Positions 1-14,991 of a DNA stretch of 56,631 nt are shown one piece after another (position 1 is the first letter of the stretch; each line of letters opens with the position of its first letter). The position numbers and the translations under genes are program-made. The DNA lies in the NCBI GenBank assembly GCA_016873255.1, contig VGXR01000013.1, forward strand, positions 1-56,631, read 5' to 3'. This DNA is from Planctomycetota bacterium (GTDB lineage Bacteria; Planctomycetota; Phycisphaerae; Phycisphaerales; SM1A02). The notes beneath the pieces are model-generated. The model saw only the letters and a list, made by a program, of their open reading frames with translations, made no database searches and was not told where the DNA came from.

Positions 1-396
1 TACCTGAGCGCGGACCCCGGCATGAACAGCGGCTACATGATCGCCCAGTACGCGGCGGCGGCGTGCTGCAACGAGCTGCAGGTGCTGGCGCACCCCGCGA
101 GCGCGCACAACGTGGTCACGAGCGCCGGCATCGAGGACTACAACTCGATGGGCGCCACCAGCGCCAACCACCTACGCGCGGCGGTGCGGCTGGCGACGGA
201 CGTGATCGCGATCGAGCTGCTCGTGATGTGCGAGGGGCTGGAGTACCAGCGCCCGCTCCGGTCGGGCGCGGGCGTCGAGGCGCTGCACGCGGCCGTGCGC
301 GCGAGCGTCCCGCGGCTTGCCGGGGACCGCTCCCCCGCTCAGGACATCGCGGAAATCGCGCGCCTCGTGGCTGCGGGGTCGCTGGCCGGCGCGTGA
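1..396 (+). CDS. hutH: Histidine ammonia-lyase, C-terminal part (cut by window edge)
   Basis: The frame is open from base 1 and stops at 394-396, giving the last 131 residues of a histidine ammonia-lyase. This enzyme deaminates L-histidine to urocanate, the first step of histidine degradation. Visible family features are the [11 protein letters not shown] stretch, LAHPAS and EDYNSMG, all typical of the C-terminal helical part of the HAL/PAL family. The ASG segment that forms the MIO cofactor lies upstream of the window. hutU follows 40 nt later on the same strand and performs the next step, which supports the assignment. The start codon is not in the window. Confidence 0.93.
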   Translation, partial: YLSADPGMNSGYMIAQYAAAACCNELQVLAHPASAHNVVTSAGIEDYNSMGATSANHLRAAVRLATDVIAIELLVMCEGLEYQRPLRSGAGVEALHAAVRASVPRLAGDRSPAQDIAEIARLVAAGSLAGA

Positions 397-423
397 GCGG
401 GCCGGCCGGATGCGGCCGCGGCC

Positions 424-429
424 TAGAAT
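424..429 (+). promoter_or_regulatory. -10 box (TAGAAT) of hutU, leaderless type
   Basis: TAGAAT ends 7 nt before the hutU ATG at 437, so transcription would start at or next to the A of the start codon. No convincing -35 is visible. It suggests hutU can be transcribed separately from hutH. Confidence 0.5.
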
Positions 430-436
430 CGTCCCC

Positions 437-2098
437 ATGACGACCGCCGCCGCAAGCCGCACCATCCGCGCCCCGCGCGGAAACACGCGCACCTGCAAGA
501 CCTGGGCCGCCGAGGCGGCCATGCGCATGCTCATGAACAACCTCGACCCCGAGGTTGCCGAGCGGCCGGGCGACCTGGTGGTCTACGGCGGCCGCGGCCA
601 GGCCGCGCGCAGCTGGGAGTGCTTCGATGCCATCATCGAGGGCCTGAGGCGACTCGAGGCCGACGAGACGCTCCTCGTGCAGAGCGGGAAGCCCGTCGGC
701 ATCGTCCGCACGCACGCCGATGCGCCGCGGGTGATGATCGCCAACTCCAACCTCGTGCCGCACTGGGCCACGCAGCAGCACTTCGACGACCTGTGCGCGC
801 GCGGCCTGATGATGTTCGGGCAGATGACCGCGGGCAGCTGGATCTACATCGGCACCCAGGGAATCCTGCAGGGCACCTACGAGACGTTCGCCGAGTGCGC
901 GCGCCAGCACTTCGGCGGCACGCTGCGGGGCACGCTCAACGTCACCGCCGGCTGCGGCGGCATGGGCGGCGCGCAGCCGCTCGCCATCACCATGAACGAG
1001 GGCACCGCGCTGGTGGCCGACGTCTGCCGCGAGCGCCTCGAGAAGCGCGTCCACGACCGCTACCTCGACGAGGTGCACGACGACCTCGACGCCGCCATCG
1101 ACCGCGCGCTCGACCTGAAGCGCCGCGGCGAGGGCATCTCGGTGGGCGTGCTCGCGAACGCCGTCGACATGCTGCAGCGCCTGCATGACCGCAAGATCGT
1201 GCCCGACACGCTGACCGACCAGACCAGCGCCCACGATCCGCTCGAGGGCTACTACCCGGTGGGGATGACGCGCGAGTCGGCGGACGCGCTGCGAGCGCGC
1301 GACCCCGAGGAGTACCAGCGCCTCTCCATGAGGAGCATGGAGCAGCACGTTCGCCTCATGGTGCAGTTCATGCGCGCCGGCAGCAAGACGTTCGACTACG
1401 GCAACAACATCCGCCAGCGCGCCTTCGACCAGGGCTTCGAGGACGCGTTCGCCTTCCCGGGCTTCGTGCCGGCCTACATCCGCCCGCAGTTCTGCACGGG
1501 TCGCGGGCCCTTCCGCTGGGTGGTGCTCTCGGGCGACCCGGATGACATCCGCGTCACCGACGAGGCCGTGCTCGAGCTCTTCCCCGAGGACAAGGGGCTG
1601 CACCGATGGATCCGCATGGCGCAGAAGCGCGTGGCGTTCCAGGGGCTGCCCGCCCGAATCTGCTGGCTGGGCCTGGGCGAGCGGCACCGGGCCGGGCTGC
1701 GCTTCAACGAGCTGGTGGCGCAGGGCAAGGTCAAGGCGCCGATCGTGATCGGCCGCGACCACCTCGACTGCGGCAGCGTGGCCAGCCCCAACCGCGAGAC
1801 CGAGGCCATGAAGGACGGCACCGACGCGGTGAGCGACTGGGCCATCCTCAACTTCGCCGTGAACATCGCGAGCGGCGCCAGCTGGACCAGCTTCCACCAC
1901 GGCGGCGGCGTCGGCATCGGCTTCAGCCAGCACGCGGGCCAGGTGATCGTGGCCGACGGCACGCCGGAGGCCGCAAGGCGCCTCGAGCGCGTCCTGACCA
2001 ACGACCCGATGATGGGCGTGTTCCGCCACGCCGACGCCGGCTACGAGCTGGCGCAGGACTGCGCAACGCGCCTGGGCGTGAAGATCCCGATGCGGTGA
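437..2098 (+). CDS. hutU: Urocanate hydratase
   Basis: Urocanase hydrates urocanate to imidazolonepropionate using tightly bound NAD+ as an electrophile. The 553-residue product matches the usual family length of about 555. It has the NAD-binding glycine-rich stretch [11 protein letters not shown], the family sequence [15 protein letters not shown], and [12 protein letters not shown], whose Cys (about residue 409) corresponds to the active-site-region Cys410 of the Pseudomonas enzyme. [16 protein letters not shown] near the C-terminus is also diagnostic. The ATG at 437 was chosen because the protein aligns from there and a TAGAAT box ends 7 nt upstream. The neighbour hutH supplies the substrate. 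Confidence 0.96.
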   Translation: MTTAAASRTIRAPRGNTRTCKTWAAEAAMRMLMNNLDPEVAERPGDLVVYGGRGQAARSWECFDAIIEGLRRLEADETLLVQSGKPVGIVRTHADAPRVMIANSNLVPHWATQQHFDDLCARGLMMFGQMTAGSWIYIGTQGILQGTYETFAECARQHFGGTLRGTLNVTAGCGGMGGAQPLAITMNEGTALVADVCRERLEKRVHDRYLDEVHDDLDAAIDRALDLKRRGEGISVGVLANAVDMLQRLHDRKIVPDTLTDQTSAHDPLEGYYPVGMTRESADALRARDPEEYQRLSMRSMEQHVRLMVQFMRAGSKTFDYGNNIRQRAFDQGFEDAFAFPGFVPAYIRPQFCTGRGPFRWVVLSGDPDDIRVTDEAVLELFPEDKGLHRWIRMAQKRVAFQGLPARICWLGLGERHRAGLRFNELVAQGKVKAPIVIGRDHLDCGSVASPNRETEAMKDGTDAVSDWAILNFAVNIASGASWTSFHHGGGVGIGFSQHAGQVIVADGTPEAARRLERVLTNDPMMGVFRHADAGYELAQDCATRLGVKIPMR

Positions 2099-2130
2099 GC
2101 GAGGGGGCGAGAGGCCCCGCGAGCGTTGCC

Positions 2131-4227
<2,097 letters not shown>

Positions 4228-4236
4228 GGACAGGCT

Positions 4237-4259
4237 GGTCCCGTTCCTCCCGGACCGAT
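4237..4259. repeat. Single arm of a dispersed palindrome (family B)
   Basis: These 23 bases match 51317-51339 at 20 of 23 positions; the shared core is CTCCCGGACC. The second copy is part of a 22-bp inverted repeat between two other genes. The copy here lacks a facing arm and may be a degraded element. Confidence 0.55.
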
Positions 4260-4270
4260 TTCAGCGGGGA

Positions 4271-4293
4271 CGGCGGCCGAGCACCAGCCGCCG
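4271..4293 (+). terminator. Possible terminator of uvrB
   Basis: CGGCGGC and GCCGCCG form a perfect 7-bp stem with a 9-nt loop, 43 nt after the uvrB stop. No T-run follows, so the assignment is weak. Confidence 0.3.
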
Positions 4294-4536
4294 CGACGCG
4301 CGCTCGACCAGGGCAAGTTCGCCGCGGTCGGCACGGGGACGCCGCCGCAGGGGTGCCGCAACGATCCCGGCAGCCACGCGGCTGAGCGCGGCCTGACGGG
4401 CATCGGGGCGGAGGTTGGCGGCGGCGCCGGAGAGCATCGCTCCCAATCATTCGACCGCCGGACGCGTGGAGACGCACAAATCGGGGTTTCGCGCCCGCAA
4501 CCGGGCCGGCCCACCGCCGCAAGCCGCTGGCAGCCC

Positions 4537-4542
4537 TATATT
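4537..4542 (+). promoter_or_regulatory. -10 box (TATATT) of uvrA
   Basis: TATATT stands out in GC-rich surroundings and ends 12 nt before the uvrA ATG at 4555. This predicts a leader of only a few nucleotides. No clear -35 is seen. Confidence 0.5.
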
Positions 4543-4554
4543 TGCGGACTGCCC

Positions 4555-7560
<3,006 letters not shown>

Positions 7561-9748
7561 CGCTGCCGCGCGGCAGGATCGCCTGCACGGTGCCCACGCC
7601 GAACAGCGGGTGCCGCACCGCGCAGCCCACCGGGAACTGGCTGCCGAGTCCGCGCGGCGAGTCGAACTCGTCGCGCCACGGCTCGTCGGCGCCGTTCCCG
7701 CCGTCTCCCGACATCCACCCTCCGGCGAGGTCCTCGCGGGCGACGTTCGCCTCGGCGATCTCCCGGAGGAACTCGCTCTCCATCGAGCTCATCCTCATGC
7801 CTCGGACGGTCCGGTTGGCGGCGTAGGTCATGAGCAGCCGGCGCTTGGCGCGGGTCATGCCCACGAAGCACAGGCGGCGCTCCTCCTCGATGTCCTCGCC
7901 GCCCTCGCGGGCGCGCGCGTGCGGCAGCAGGCCCTCCTCGCAGCCGACCATGGACACCAGCTCGAACTCCAGGCCCTTGGCCGCGTGCAGCGTCATCAGC
8001 GTCACCGCGCCGCTCTCGGGGTCGAACGCGTCCGAGTCGGCGACCAGCGCCACCGACTGCAGGAACCCCTGCAGCGCGCGCAGGAGCGTCGGCGCCGCGC
8101 CTGCCGGGTCCTCCGGGAGCTCGAAGTCCCCGGCCGCGTTCACCACCTCGTCGAGGTTCGCGCGGCGCTGGTCGAGGTCGTCGCCGTCGGTGCCGTCGGC
8201 GAACTCACGCAGGCCGGCCTCGTCGAGCACCATCTCGACGAACGCCGCCAGCGCGCCCGGCTCGCCCTGCTCGAGCACGCCGCGCCAGCGCGACACCATG
8301 CCGCGGAACTCGTCGATCCTGCGCGCCGTGCGGTCGGCCACGCCCGCGTCGCGCGCCAGGCGCAGCGCGTCGAGGAGCGGGATGCCGCGGACCAGCGCCG
8401 TGCGCTCGATCTTGGCGACCGAGCTCTCGCCGATCCCGCGCGGCGGCACGTTCACCACGCGCGCGCAGGCCACGTCGTCCGCGGCGTTGGCCACGATGCG
8501 CAGGTAGGCCACCAGGTCCTTGACCTCCTTGCGCTCGAAGAACGCGGTGCCGCGCACGATGCGGTACGGCACCTGGCGGCGGCGGAGCGCGTCCTCGACG
8601 ACGCGGCTGAGCGCGTTCATCCGGTAGAGCACCGCCATCTCGCGCCACGGGACGCCCGCGGCGTTCGCCGACACGATTGCCTTCGCCACCTCGTCGGCCT
8701 CGGCATGCTCGTCGGGCACGCGCACCACGCGCACCTGCTCGCCGGAGCCCTGCGCGGTGTAGAGCGGCTTGGCCTTCCGGCGCTTGTTGTGCCGGATCAG
8801 CGAGTCCGCGGCGGCCACGATGTGCTCGGTGGAGCGGAAGTTCTCGCCGAGCGCCACGGCGGTGGCGCCCTCGAACGACTCCTCGAACTCCAGGATGTTG
8901 CGGATGTCCGCCCCGCGCCAGCGGTAGATGGACTGGTCGGGGTCGCCGACGACGCAGATGTTCCGGTGCTCGCCCGCGATGTGCCGGGCGATGGCGAACT
9001 GCGCGCGGTTGGTGTCCTGGTACTCGTCGATGAGCACGTAGCGGTAGCGCGCCGACACCGTGCGGCGCAGCGCGTCGTCGGTGCCGAGCGCCGTCGCGAC
9101 GCGCATCAGCAGGTCGTCGAAGTCGAGCGCCTTGTTGCGCGCCAGGATCCGCTCGTACGCCTCGTAGGCCTTGGCCACCTGGCGGGACGAGAAGTCCGAG
9201 GCCTCCTCGCGGAACGCCGCCGCGTCGAGCAGCTGGTTCTTGGCGCCGCTCACCTTGGACAGCACCGCCGCGGGCTGGAAGTTCTTGGCGTCGAGGCCCG
9301 CGTCGGCGAGCGCCGACTTCATCGCGCTCCGCTGGTCGTCGGCGTCGTAGATCACGAAGTCGGGATCGACGCCGCACTCCGTCGCGTGCCGGCGCAGGAA
9401 CATCGCGCAGAACGCGTGGAAGGTGCTCACCACCAGGCCGCGCCGGCCGGGAACGTGCGCCGGCACCATCTCCTCGACGCGTCGCTTCATCTCGCCCGCG
9501 GCCTTGTTGGTGAAGGTGAGCGCGAGCACCTGCCACGCGGGGATGCCGAGCGCCACGAGCCGCGCGACGCGGCGCGTGATCACGCGAGTCTTTCCCGAGC
9601 CCGGCCCCGCCAGCACCAGGAGCGGGCCGTCGACGTGCGAGACGGCGGTGCGCTGGTCTTCGGTGAGCCCCACGAGCAGCGAATCGGGGTCGAGCGCGGG
9701 CGTCACCACCGGGCCATCGGACGAGTCGTCTGCATCAAGAGACAGCAT

Positions 9749-10142
9749 GAATATGGAGCTTTCCGCCGTGTGCGAAGGGAGCGAGTCTAGGAGACAGGCA
9801 TTGACACGCTGTCCACATCCGAGAAATGACGGACGACGATCTTCACAGAACCTAAACCGCTGCCATCGGGCCAGTTGTGGATCGACGCCAGAAAGTCAAT
9901 AAAAACGCTCATGCAACGGGTTGCACCCACAACCGGTAGGGGTACCATGACCCGCCGCTCGCAACCGTTAGTGGTGTTGGGAGCGGCAGCAGTCTACCAA
10001 ACATCGCCCGAACATGGGCCTGTTCGGTAGCAAAGAGTCGAGGTTCCTCGGCGTCGGCGTTGGTGCCGCCGGCACGAGTTCGTGGTGGGTCGTTCGTCGT
10101 GGCATTCGTCGGACCAGGACGGTCCGTTCAAGGGGTCGGGCA
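9749..10142. other. Divergent intergenic region between pcrA and dcd
   Basis: This 394-nt region is less GC-rich than the genes. On the minus strand TAGACT (9789-9784) can serve pcrA. On the plus strand TTGTGG (9875) is followed after 17 nt by AATAAA (9898), a weak promoter candidate for dcd with a leader of about 230 nt. The leader would contain alternative hairpins at 9994-10030. I see no gene in it. Confidence 0.5.
9994..10030 (+). promoter_or_regulatory. Two mutually exclusive hairpins upstream of dcd
   Basis: TGTTCG (10021-10026) can pair with CGAACA (10009-10014) in a perfect 6-bp stem. Alternatively TGTTCGGTAG (10021-10030) can pair with CTACCAAACA (9994-10003) with one mismatch. The two folds exclude each other. 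The GAAC/GTTC pair could also be a protein-binding dyad. The element is 112 nt before the dcd start. Confidence 0.3.
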
Positions 10143-10748
10143 ATGAGCATTCTGTGCGACACGCAGATCCGCGATTCCGTGCGGATCATCCCCTTCGCGG
10201 ACAATGCGAAGCGCCCGGGCACCGTCTCGTTCGGCGTGTCGAGCTACGGCTACGACGTCCGGGTGGGCACGCGCTTCAAGGTCTTCACCAACGCCACGAG
10301 CGGCGGCACGGCGATCGTCGACCCCAAGGCGTTCACCAACGACCTGTTCATCACCATCGACACCGACGAGACGGGCAAGGACCACATCGTGATCCCGCCG
10401 AACTCGTTCGCGCTGGCCGAGACCGTGGAGACCATCGAGGTACCCCGCGACATCCTGGCCATCTGCGTGGGCAAGAGCACCTACGCCCGCTGCGGCATCA
10501 TCGTGAACGTCACGCCGCTCGAGCCCGAGTGGCGCGGCAAGGTCACGATCGAGATCAGCAACACCACCCCGCTCCCCGCCAAGATCTACGCCAACGAGGG
10601 CATCGCGCAGATGATCTTCCTCAAGGCGCAGGTGGCGTGCTCCATGAGCTACGCGGACAAGGGCGGCAAGTACCAGGACCAGGCCGGACTCACGCTTCCC
10701 CGCGTGGACGGCGTTGCATTCACCGACACCCCGAACCACCGACGCTGA
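10143..10748 (+). CDS. dcd: dCTP deaminase
   Basis: Dcd deaminates dCTP to dUTP on the route to dTMP. The 201-residue protein has the family motifs [32 protein letters not shown] and VTIEISNTT (catalytic Glu region), then EGIAQMIF and [11 protein letters not shown]. These resemble the short alphaproteobacterial-type enzyme. The start at 10143 is preceded by AAGGGG 8 nt upstream and gives the canonical [10 protein letters not shown]-terminus. The ribonucleotide reductase gene begins 115 nt later, so two steps of deoxynucleotide supply sit together. Confidence 0.96.
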   Translation: MSILCDTQIRDSVRIIPFADNAKRPGTVSFGVSSYGYDVRVGTRFKVFTNATSGGTAIVDPKAFTNDLFITIDTDETGKDHIVIPPNSFALAETVETIEVPRDILAICVGKSTYARCGIIVNVTPLEPEWRGKVTIEISNTTPLPAKIYANEGIAQMIFLKAQVACSMSYADKGGKYQDQAGLTLPRVDGVAFTDTPNHRR

Positions 10749-10863
10749 CACGCACCGACCAGGGCGCCGCGCCTCGGATGGCCGGCGTCGCACCGACTTC
10801 GAGTTCCCGAGCATGGCGCGCAGGCATCGCGCGCCCGACCCCCAGAGAGACACGGACAGCACA

Positions 10864-13800
10864 ATGCGCATCGCACGACGCTTCACCACCGCAGGCAAGG
10901 ACGTCTACGCATCGGTCGAGTGGACTACCCGCTCGAGCCGCATCAGCAACTCCGACGGCAGCACCGTCTTCGAGATGCATGATGCGCAGGTGCCCGCCAC
11001 CTGGAGCCAGCTGGCCACCGACATCGTGGTCAGCAAGTACTTCCGCAAGGCCGGCGTGCCGCAGCTCGGCAAGGACGGCCGCCCGCTGAAGGACTCCAAC
11101 GGCAAGCCGGTCCTCGGACCCGAGCGCAGCGTGCGCCAGGTGGTGCACCGCCTCGCAGGCTGCTGGCGCCACTGGGGCGACAAGTTCGGCTACTTCACGA
11201 CCAAGAAGGACGCGGACGCGTTCTACGACGAGCTGGCGCACATGCTCGTCAACCAGATGGCTGCGCCGAACAGCCCGCAGTGGTTCAACACGGGCCTCAA
11301 CTACGCGTACGGCATCAGCGGCCCGGCGCAGGGCCACTGGATCGCCGACCACAAGACCGGCAAGTGCACGCTGGCCAAGGACGCCTACACGCACCCGCAG
11401 CCGCACGCCTGCTTCATCCAGGGCGTGAAGGACGACCTCGTCGGCGAGGGCGGCATCATGGACCTCTGGACGCGCGAGGCCCGCCTCTTCAAGTACGGCT
11501 CGGGCACCGGCACCAACTTCTCGAACCTCCGCGGCGAGAACGAGCCGCTCTCGGGCGGCGGGCGCAGCTCGGGCCTGATGAGCTTCCTCAAGATCGGCGA
11601 CCGCGCCGCGGGTGCCATCAAGTCGGGCGGCACCACGCGCCGCGCCGCCAAGATGGTGTGCCTCGACGTCGATCACCCCGACATCGAGAAGTTCGTCAAC
11701 TGGAAGGTCCGCGAGGAGATCAAGGTGGCCGCCCTGGTCGAGGGCATGAAGCACCTCGCCCCGAACCAGCAGGCCATCGCCGAGCAGCTCGGCCTGAAGC
11801 TCGACTACGACTTCAACGGCGAGTCGTACTACACGGTCAGCGGCCAGAACTCGAACAACTCGGTCCGCCTGTCGGACGCGTTCATGGACGCGGTGGAGAA
11901 GGACGGCGAGTGGCAGCTCACCCGCCGCACCGACGGCAAGGCTGCCAAGACGCTGCCCGCGCGCGACCTGTGGAAGCAGATCAACGAGGCCGCCTGGCAC
12001 TGCGCCGACCCGGGCGTGCAGTACGACAGCACCATCAACGCATGGCACACCTGCCCGGAGGGCGGGCGCATCAACGCCAGCAACCCGTGCAGCGAGTACA
12101 TGTTCCTCGACAACACGGCGTGCAACCTCGCGTCGATCAACCTGATGAAGTTCTACGACTCCGAGTCGCGGACCTTCGACCTCGAGGGCTACGAGCACGC
12201 GATCAGCCTGTGGACGGTGGTGCTCGAGATCAGCGTGCTGATGGCGAGCTTCCCGTCCAAGGAGATCGCCGAGCTCAGCTGGAAGTACCGCACGCTCGGC
12301 CTCGGCTACGCCAACCTCGGTGCCATGCTGATGCAGGCCGGCATCCCCTACGACAGCGAGGCCGGCCGCGCCGTGTGCAGTGCGCTCACGGCGATCCTCA
12401 CCGGTCGCAGCTATGCCGCGAGCGCCGTCCTGGCGGCCGAGCACGGCGCCTTCGACGGATACGCCGACAACAAGGAGCACATGCTTCGCGTGGTTCGCAA
12501 CCACCGCCGGGCGGCCATGGGCGTCGCGCGCGACGGCGGCGAGTACGAGTCGCTGCGAATCGCGCCGGTGCCGATCGACCACGGCATCTTCCAGTCCGGC
12601 GGCGTGGCGCTTGCCAACGCGAGCGACCTGCTCGGCCGCGCCGTGGCCGCGTGGGATGACGCGCTCACCTTCGGCAAGAAGCACGGGTTCCGCAATGCCC
12701 AGGTCACGGTGATCGCCCCCACGGGCACCATCGGGCTCCTGATGGACTGCGACACCACGGGCGTTGAGCCCGACTTCGCGCTCACCAAGTTCAAGAAGCT
12801 CGCCGGCGGCGGCTACTTCAAGATCGCCAACCAATCGCTGCGCCCCGCGCTCTCGGCCCTCGGCTACTCGCCGGTGCAGGTCGACGAGATCGTGACGCAC
12901 GTGATGGGCACGCTCAGCCTCGAGGTGCCGATGCCCGCCGAGGATGGCACCATCCCCGCGCACGGCACCAGCTTCCGCGACTTCCTCCTGCAGGAGGGCT
13001 TCACCGGCGACGAGCTGGTGAAGATGGAGAACGGGCTGCCGACGGTCTTCGAGATCTCGTTCGCGTTCAGCGCCTGGAGCATGCCCGAGCGCGTCCTCGC
13101 GGCGCACGGCATCGACCCGTCCGCCGCCCGCAACGACGCCAAGTTCAACGGCCTCCGGGCGCTCGGCCTCAACCGCCGGCAGATCGAGGCGCTCAACCTC
13201 CGCATCTGCGGCTCGCAGACCGTTGAGGGCGCGCCGCACCTGAAGGAGCGCCACCTCGCGGTGTTCGACTGCGCCAATCGCTGCGGGACGCTCGGGACGC
13301 GGTTCATCGCGCCCGAGGGCCACATCCGCATGATGGCCGCCGCGCAGCCCTTCATCTCGGGCGCCATCAGCAAGACCATCAACCTGCCCAACGAGGCGCA
13401 CGTCGAGGACATCGGCGCGTGCTACCGCCTGAGCTGGGAGCTTGGCCTGAAGGCGAACGCCCTCTACCGCGACGGCTGCAAGCTCAGCCAGCCGCTCAGC
13501 ACCAAGAGCGACGCGTCCGAGGAGCGCGAGGAGGCCGATACCGAGGGCCTGCCCGCGGCGTCCACCGTCACCGTGGTGGAGCGCGTGGTCGAGGTCGAGC
13601 GCGTGGTCGAGGTCGAGCGGGTCGTCGAGCGCCCGATGCGCCGCCGGCTTCCTGACACCCGCGAGTCGGTCACGCACAAGTTCAACGTGGCCGGCCACGA
13701 GGGCTACCTGATCGTCGGCCTCTACGACGACGGCAAGCCCGGCGAGCTCTTCATCACGATGGCGAAGGAGGGCTCGACGATCGGCGGGCTCATGGACTCC

Positions 13801-14445
13801 CTCGGCACGGCGATCAGCCTCGCCCTGCAGTACGGCGTGCCCGTCGAGAGCATCGTCACGAAGTTCGCGCACCAGCGCTTCGAGCCGATGGGGATGACCA
13901 CCAACTCGGACATCCCCTTCGCCAAGAGCCTGGTCGACTACATCTTCCGGTGGCTCGGCATGCAGTTCATCGCCGGCTACCGGGAGCAGAACGCACCGCG
14001 TCGCTCGAAGCCGGCGGAGGTCTCCGCCGCGGGCGGCACCCACGGCGCAGGAGGCGCCGCGGCATCCATCACCGAAGGCAAGGAGGCCGGATGGCAAGGA
14101 CGCATCAGCGCGCAATCGCACGTCGCCCCGATGGACGGTCCATCGGCGGCAAGCGTGCCCGGTGCCGCCCCGGCGAAGGTCGACGTTCACTCGATCCTTG
14201 CCCAGCGGTCCATCTCCGTCATTGCGGCCGCGTCGACGGACGCCGGTTCGGGTGGGGCGCTGGTGGGGGCCGCGGCCCCGGACCAGTCGGCGTCCGCCGA
14301 GGCGCGCGGCGGCAGCGTGCTTGACCAGTCCAACGCCAGCCTGATGGGCGACGCCCCGGCCTGCGACAGCTGCGGCTCCATCACCGTCCGCAACGGCACC
14401 TGCTACCGCTGCCTCAACTGCGGCAGCTCGATGGGCTGCTCCTGA
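10864..14445 (+). CDS. nrdJ: Adenosylcobalamin-dependent ribonucleotide reductase (class II)
   Basis: NrdJ reduces ribonucleotides to deoxyribonucleotides using a radical generated from adenosylcobalamin, without oxygen. The 1193-residue protein shows NSPQWFNTGLNYAYGI, HACFIQGV (first active-site cysteine), NPCSEYMFLDNTACNL (N-C-E radical site), PTGTIGLLMDCDTTG and a TSCPD-type domain (about residues 940-1045). It ends in a zinc-ribbon-like tail CDSCGSITVRNGTCYRCLNC and a terminal MGCS cysteine. Before the TSCPD domain is a repeated VERVVEVERVVE linker. Between the TSCPD domain and the tail is about 120 residues of Ala/Gly/Ser-rich sequence. The ATG at 10864 gives a typical N-terminus. No cobalamin riboswitch is visible in the 115 nt after dcd. 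Confidence 0.96.
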   Translation: MRIARRFTTAGKDVYASVEWTTRSSRISNSDGSTVFEMHDAQVPATWSQLATDIVVSKYFRKAGVPQLGKDGRPLKDSNGKPVLGPERSVRQVVHRLAGCWRHWGDKFGYFTTKKDADAFYDELAHMLVNQMAAPNSPQWFNTGLNYAYGISGPAQGHWIADHKTGKCTLAKDAYTHPQPHACFIQGVKDDLVGEGGIMDLWTREARLFKYGSGTGTNFSNLRGENEPLSGGGRSSGLMSFLKIGDRAAGAIKSGGTTRRAAKMVCLDVDHPDIEKFVNWKVREEIKVAALVEGMKHLAPNQQAIAEQLGLKLDYDFNGESYYTVSGQNSNNSVRLSDAFMDAVEKDGEWQLTRRTDGKAAKTLPARDLWKQINEAAWHCADPGVQYDSTINAWHTCPEGGRINASNPCSEYMFLDNTACNLASINLMKFYDSESRTFDLEGYEHAISLWTVVLEISVLMASFPSKEIAELSWKYRTLGLGYANLGAMLMQAGIPYDSEAGRAVCSALTAILTGRSYAASAVLAAEHGAFDGYADNKEHMLRVVRNHRRAAMGVARDGGEYESLRIAPVPIDHGIFQSGGVALANASDLLGRAVAAWDDALTFGKKHGFRNAQVTVIAPTGTIGLLMDCDTTGVEPDFALTKFKKLAGGGYFKIANQSLRPALSALGYSPVQVDEIVTHVMGTLSLEVPMPAEDGTIPAHGTSFRDFLLQEGFTGDELVKMENGLPTVFEISFAFSAWSMPERVLAAHGIDPSAARNDAKFNGLRALGLNRRQIEALNLRICGSQTVEGAPHLKERHLAVFDCANRCGTLGTRFIAPEGHIRMMAAAQPFISGAISKTINLPNEAHVEDIGACYRLSWELGLKANALYRDGCKLSQPLSTKSDASEEREEADTEGLPAASTVTVVERVVEVERVVEVERVVERPMRRRLPDTRESVTHKFNVAGHEGYLIVGLYDDGKPGELFITMAKEGSTIGGLMDSLGTAISLALQYGVPVESIVTKFAHQRFEPMGMTTNSDIPFAKSLVDYIFRWLGMQFIAGYREQNAPRRSKPAEVSAAGGTHGAGGAAASITEGKEAGWQGRISAQSHVAPMDGPSAASVPGAAPAKVDVHSILAQRSISVIAAASTDAGSGGALVGAAAPDQSASAEARGGSVLDQSNASLMGDAPACDSCGSITVRNGTCYRCLNCGSSMGCS
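13579..13632 (+). repeat. 18-bp tandem repeat inside nrdJ
   Basis: Two identical 18-bp units (13579-13596, 13597-13614) and a third diverged copy encode a six-residue ERVVEV repeat. The acidic/basic/valine pattern predicts an extended or helical charged linker. In-frame tandem units of this kind can change number by slippage without breaking the gene. Confidence 0.8.
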
Positions 14446-14460
14446 GCCCACGGACCACGT

Positions 14461-14503
14461 CCCTGCGTGCGGCGCGCCACGGATTGGTGCACCGCACGCA
14501 GGG
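14461..14503 (+). terminator. Terminator hairpin after nrdJ
   Basis: CCCTGCGTGCGG (14461-14472) and CCGCACGCAGGG (14492-14503) are perfect 12-bp complements, and imperfect pairing continues inward. It begins 16 nt after the nrdJ stop. No T-run follows. Confidence 0.6.
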
Positions 14504-14853
14504 GCCTCCTGAAATCCGCCTCGAGCGACGCACGGCCGCGTCGCGCAGGCCACACCTGCACATGCGCCGCGCGCGGACTCCGACCCGCGCCGGCGCGACA
14601 ATCGACGCGATGTGGGCGAGTGCGCGAAGGCGCTTCGGTCAGCGAGTGGATGGACCCTCCTTGCACGGCCGGATGAGCACGGATAGCGCGCACTTCGGCC
14701 CCCTCCACCGGGAACGGATGCCCCCCCCCGGCTTCGGGCGCGCTCGACGCGTCCCCTGCCGGGCCCGGACAGGGTGACCGCAGGCGCCGACCGCCTCGCC
14801 CCATCGCGTCACTCACCACGACGGCTGCCCGCAAGGCGCATGCCGTTCCTCCT

Positions 14854-14889
14854 CCCCCTGCCGCGGATGCCCACCCCCGCGGCAGGGGG
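14854..14889 (+). terminator. Rho-independent-like terminator
   Basis: CCCCCTGCCGCGG (14854-14866) and CCGCGGCAGGGGG (14877-14889) form a perfect 13-bp stem with a 10-nt loop, followed by CTGCCTTTTG. It stands about 410 nt after nrdJ and shortly before the next promoter, so it may insulate the Dabb gene. Confidence 0.6.
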
Positions 14890-14978
14890 CTGCCTTTTGC
14901 GGTGGGGCCACGCGCGGCGGCACTGCTTTCGGACGTGCGTCGGGCCCGCGACGCGATCCGGGACATCCCGCGCCAAAC

Positions 14979-14984
14979 TAGACT
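14979..14984 (+). promoter_or_regulatory. -10 box (TAGACT), leaderless type
   Basis: TAGACT ends 7 nt before the ATG at 14992, which places the predicted transcription start at the start codon of the Dabb lipoprotein gene. Confidence 0.5.
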
Positions 14985-14991
14985 TACCGCA

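Larger units (their letters stand above)
4228..4554. other. uvrB-uvrA intergenic region
   Basis: This 327-nt gap holds a single palindrome-family arm (4237-4259), a 7-bp GC hairpin (4271-4293) and a TATATT box (4537-4542). A minus-strand reading frame of 61 codons (4446-4261, TTG start) exists but has no clear ribosome site or recognisable features. I do not call it. Confidence 0.6.
14446..14991. other. Intergenic region after nrdJ
   Basis: This 546-nt gap holds two strong hairpins (14461-14503, 14854-14889) and the -10 box of the next gene. Several frames are open because of the base composition, but none has a ribosome site, a domain or a convincing composition. I find no gene in it. Confidence 0.6.

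Noticed and set aside
4261-4446. 61-codon minus-strand frame (TTG start) between uvrB and uvrA
   Set aside because: No clear ribosome site, arginine/alanine-rich composition as expected from GC-rich noncoding DNA, and it overlaps a hairpin and a repeat.
10749-10863. Cobalamin riboswitch before nrdJ
   Set aside because: The 115-nt gap has no B12-box-like conserved segment and is too short for the known class.
13579-13632. CRISPR-like repeats
   Set aside because: The 18-bp units are contiguous, in frame and inside nrdJ, with no spacers.
14504-14853. Possible small gene after nrdJ
   Set aside because: Frames on both strands are open only because of high GC. They show no start signal, domain or consistent composition.
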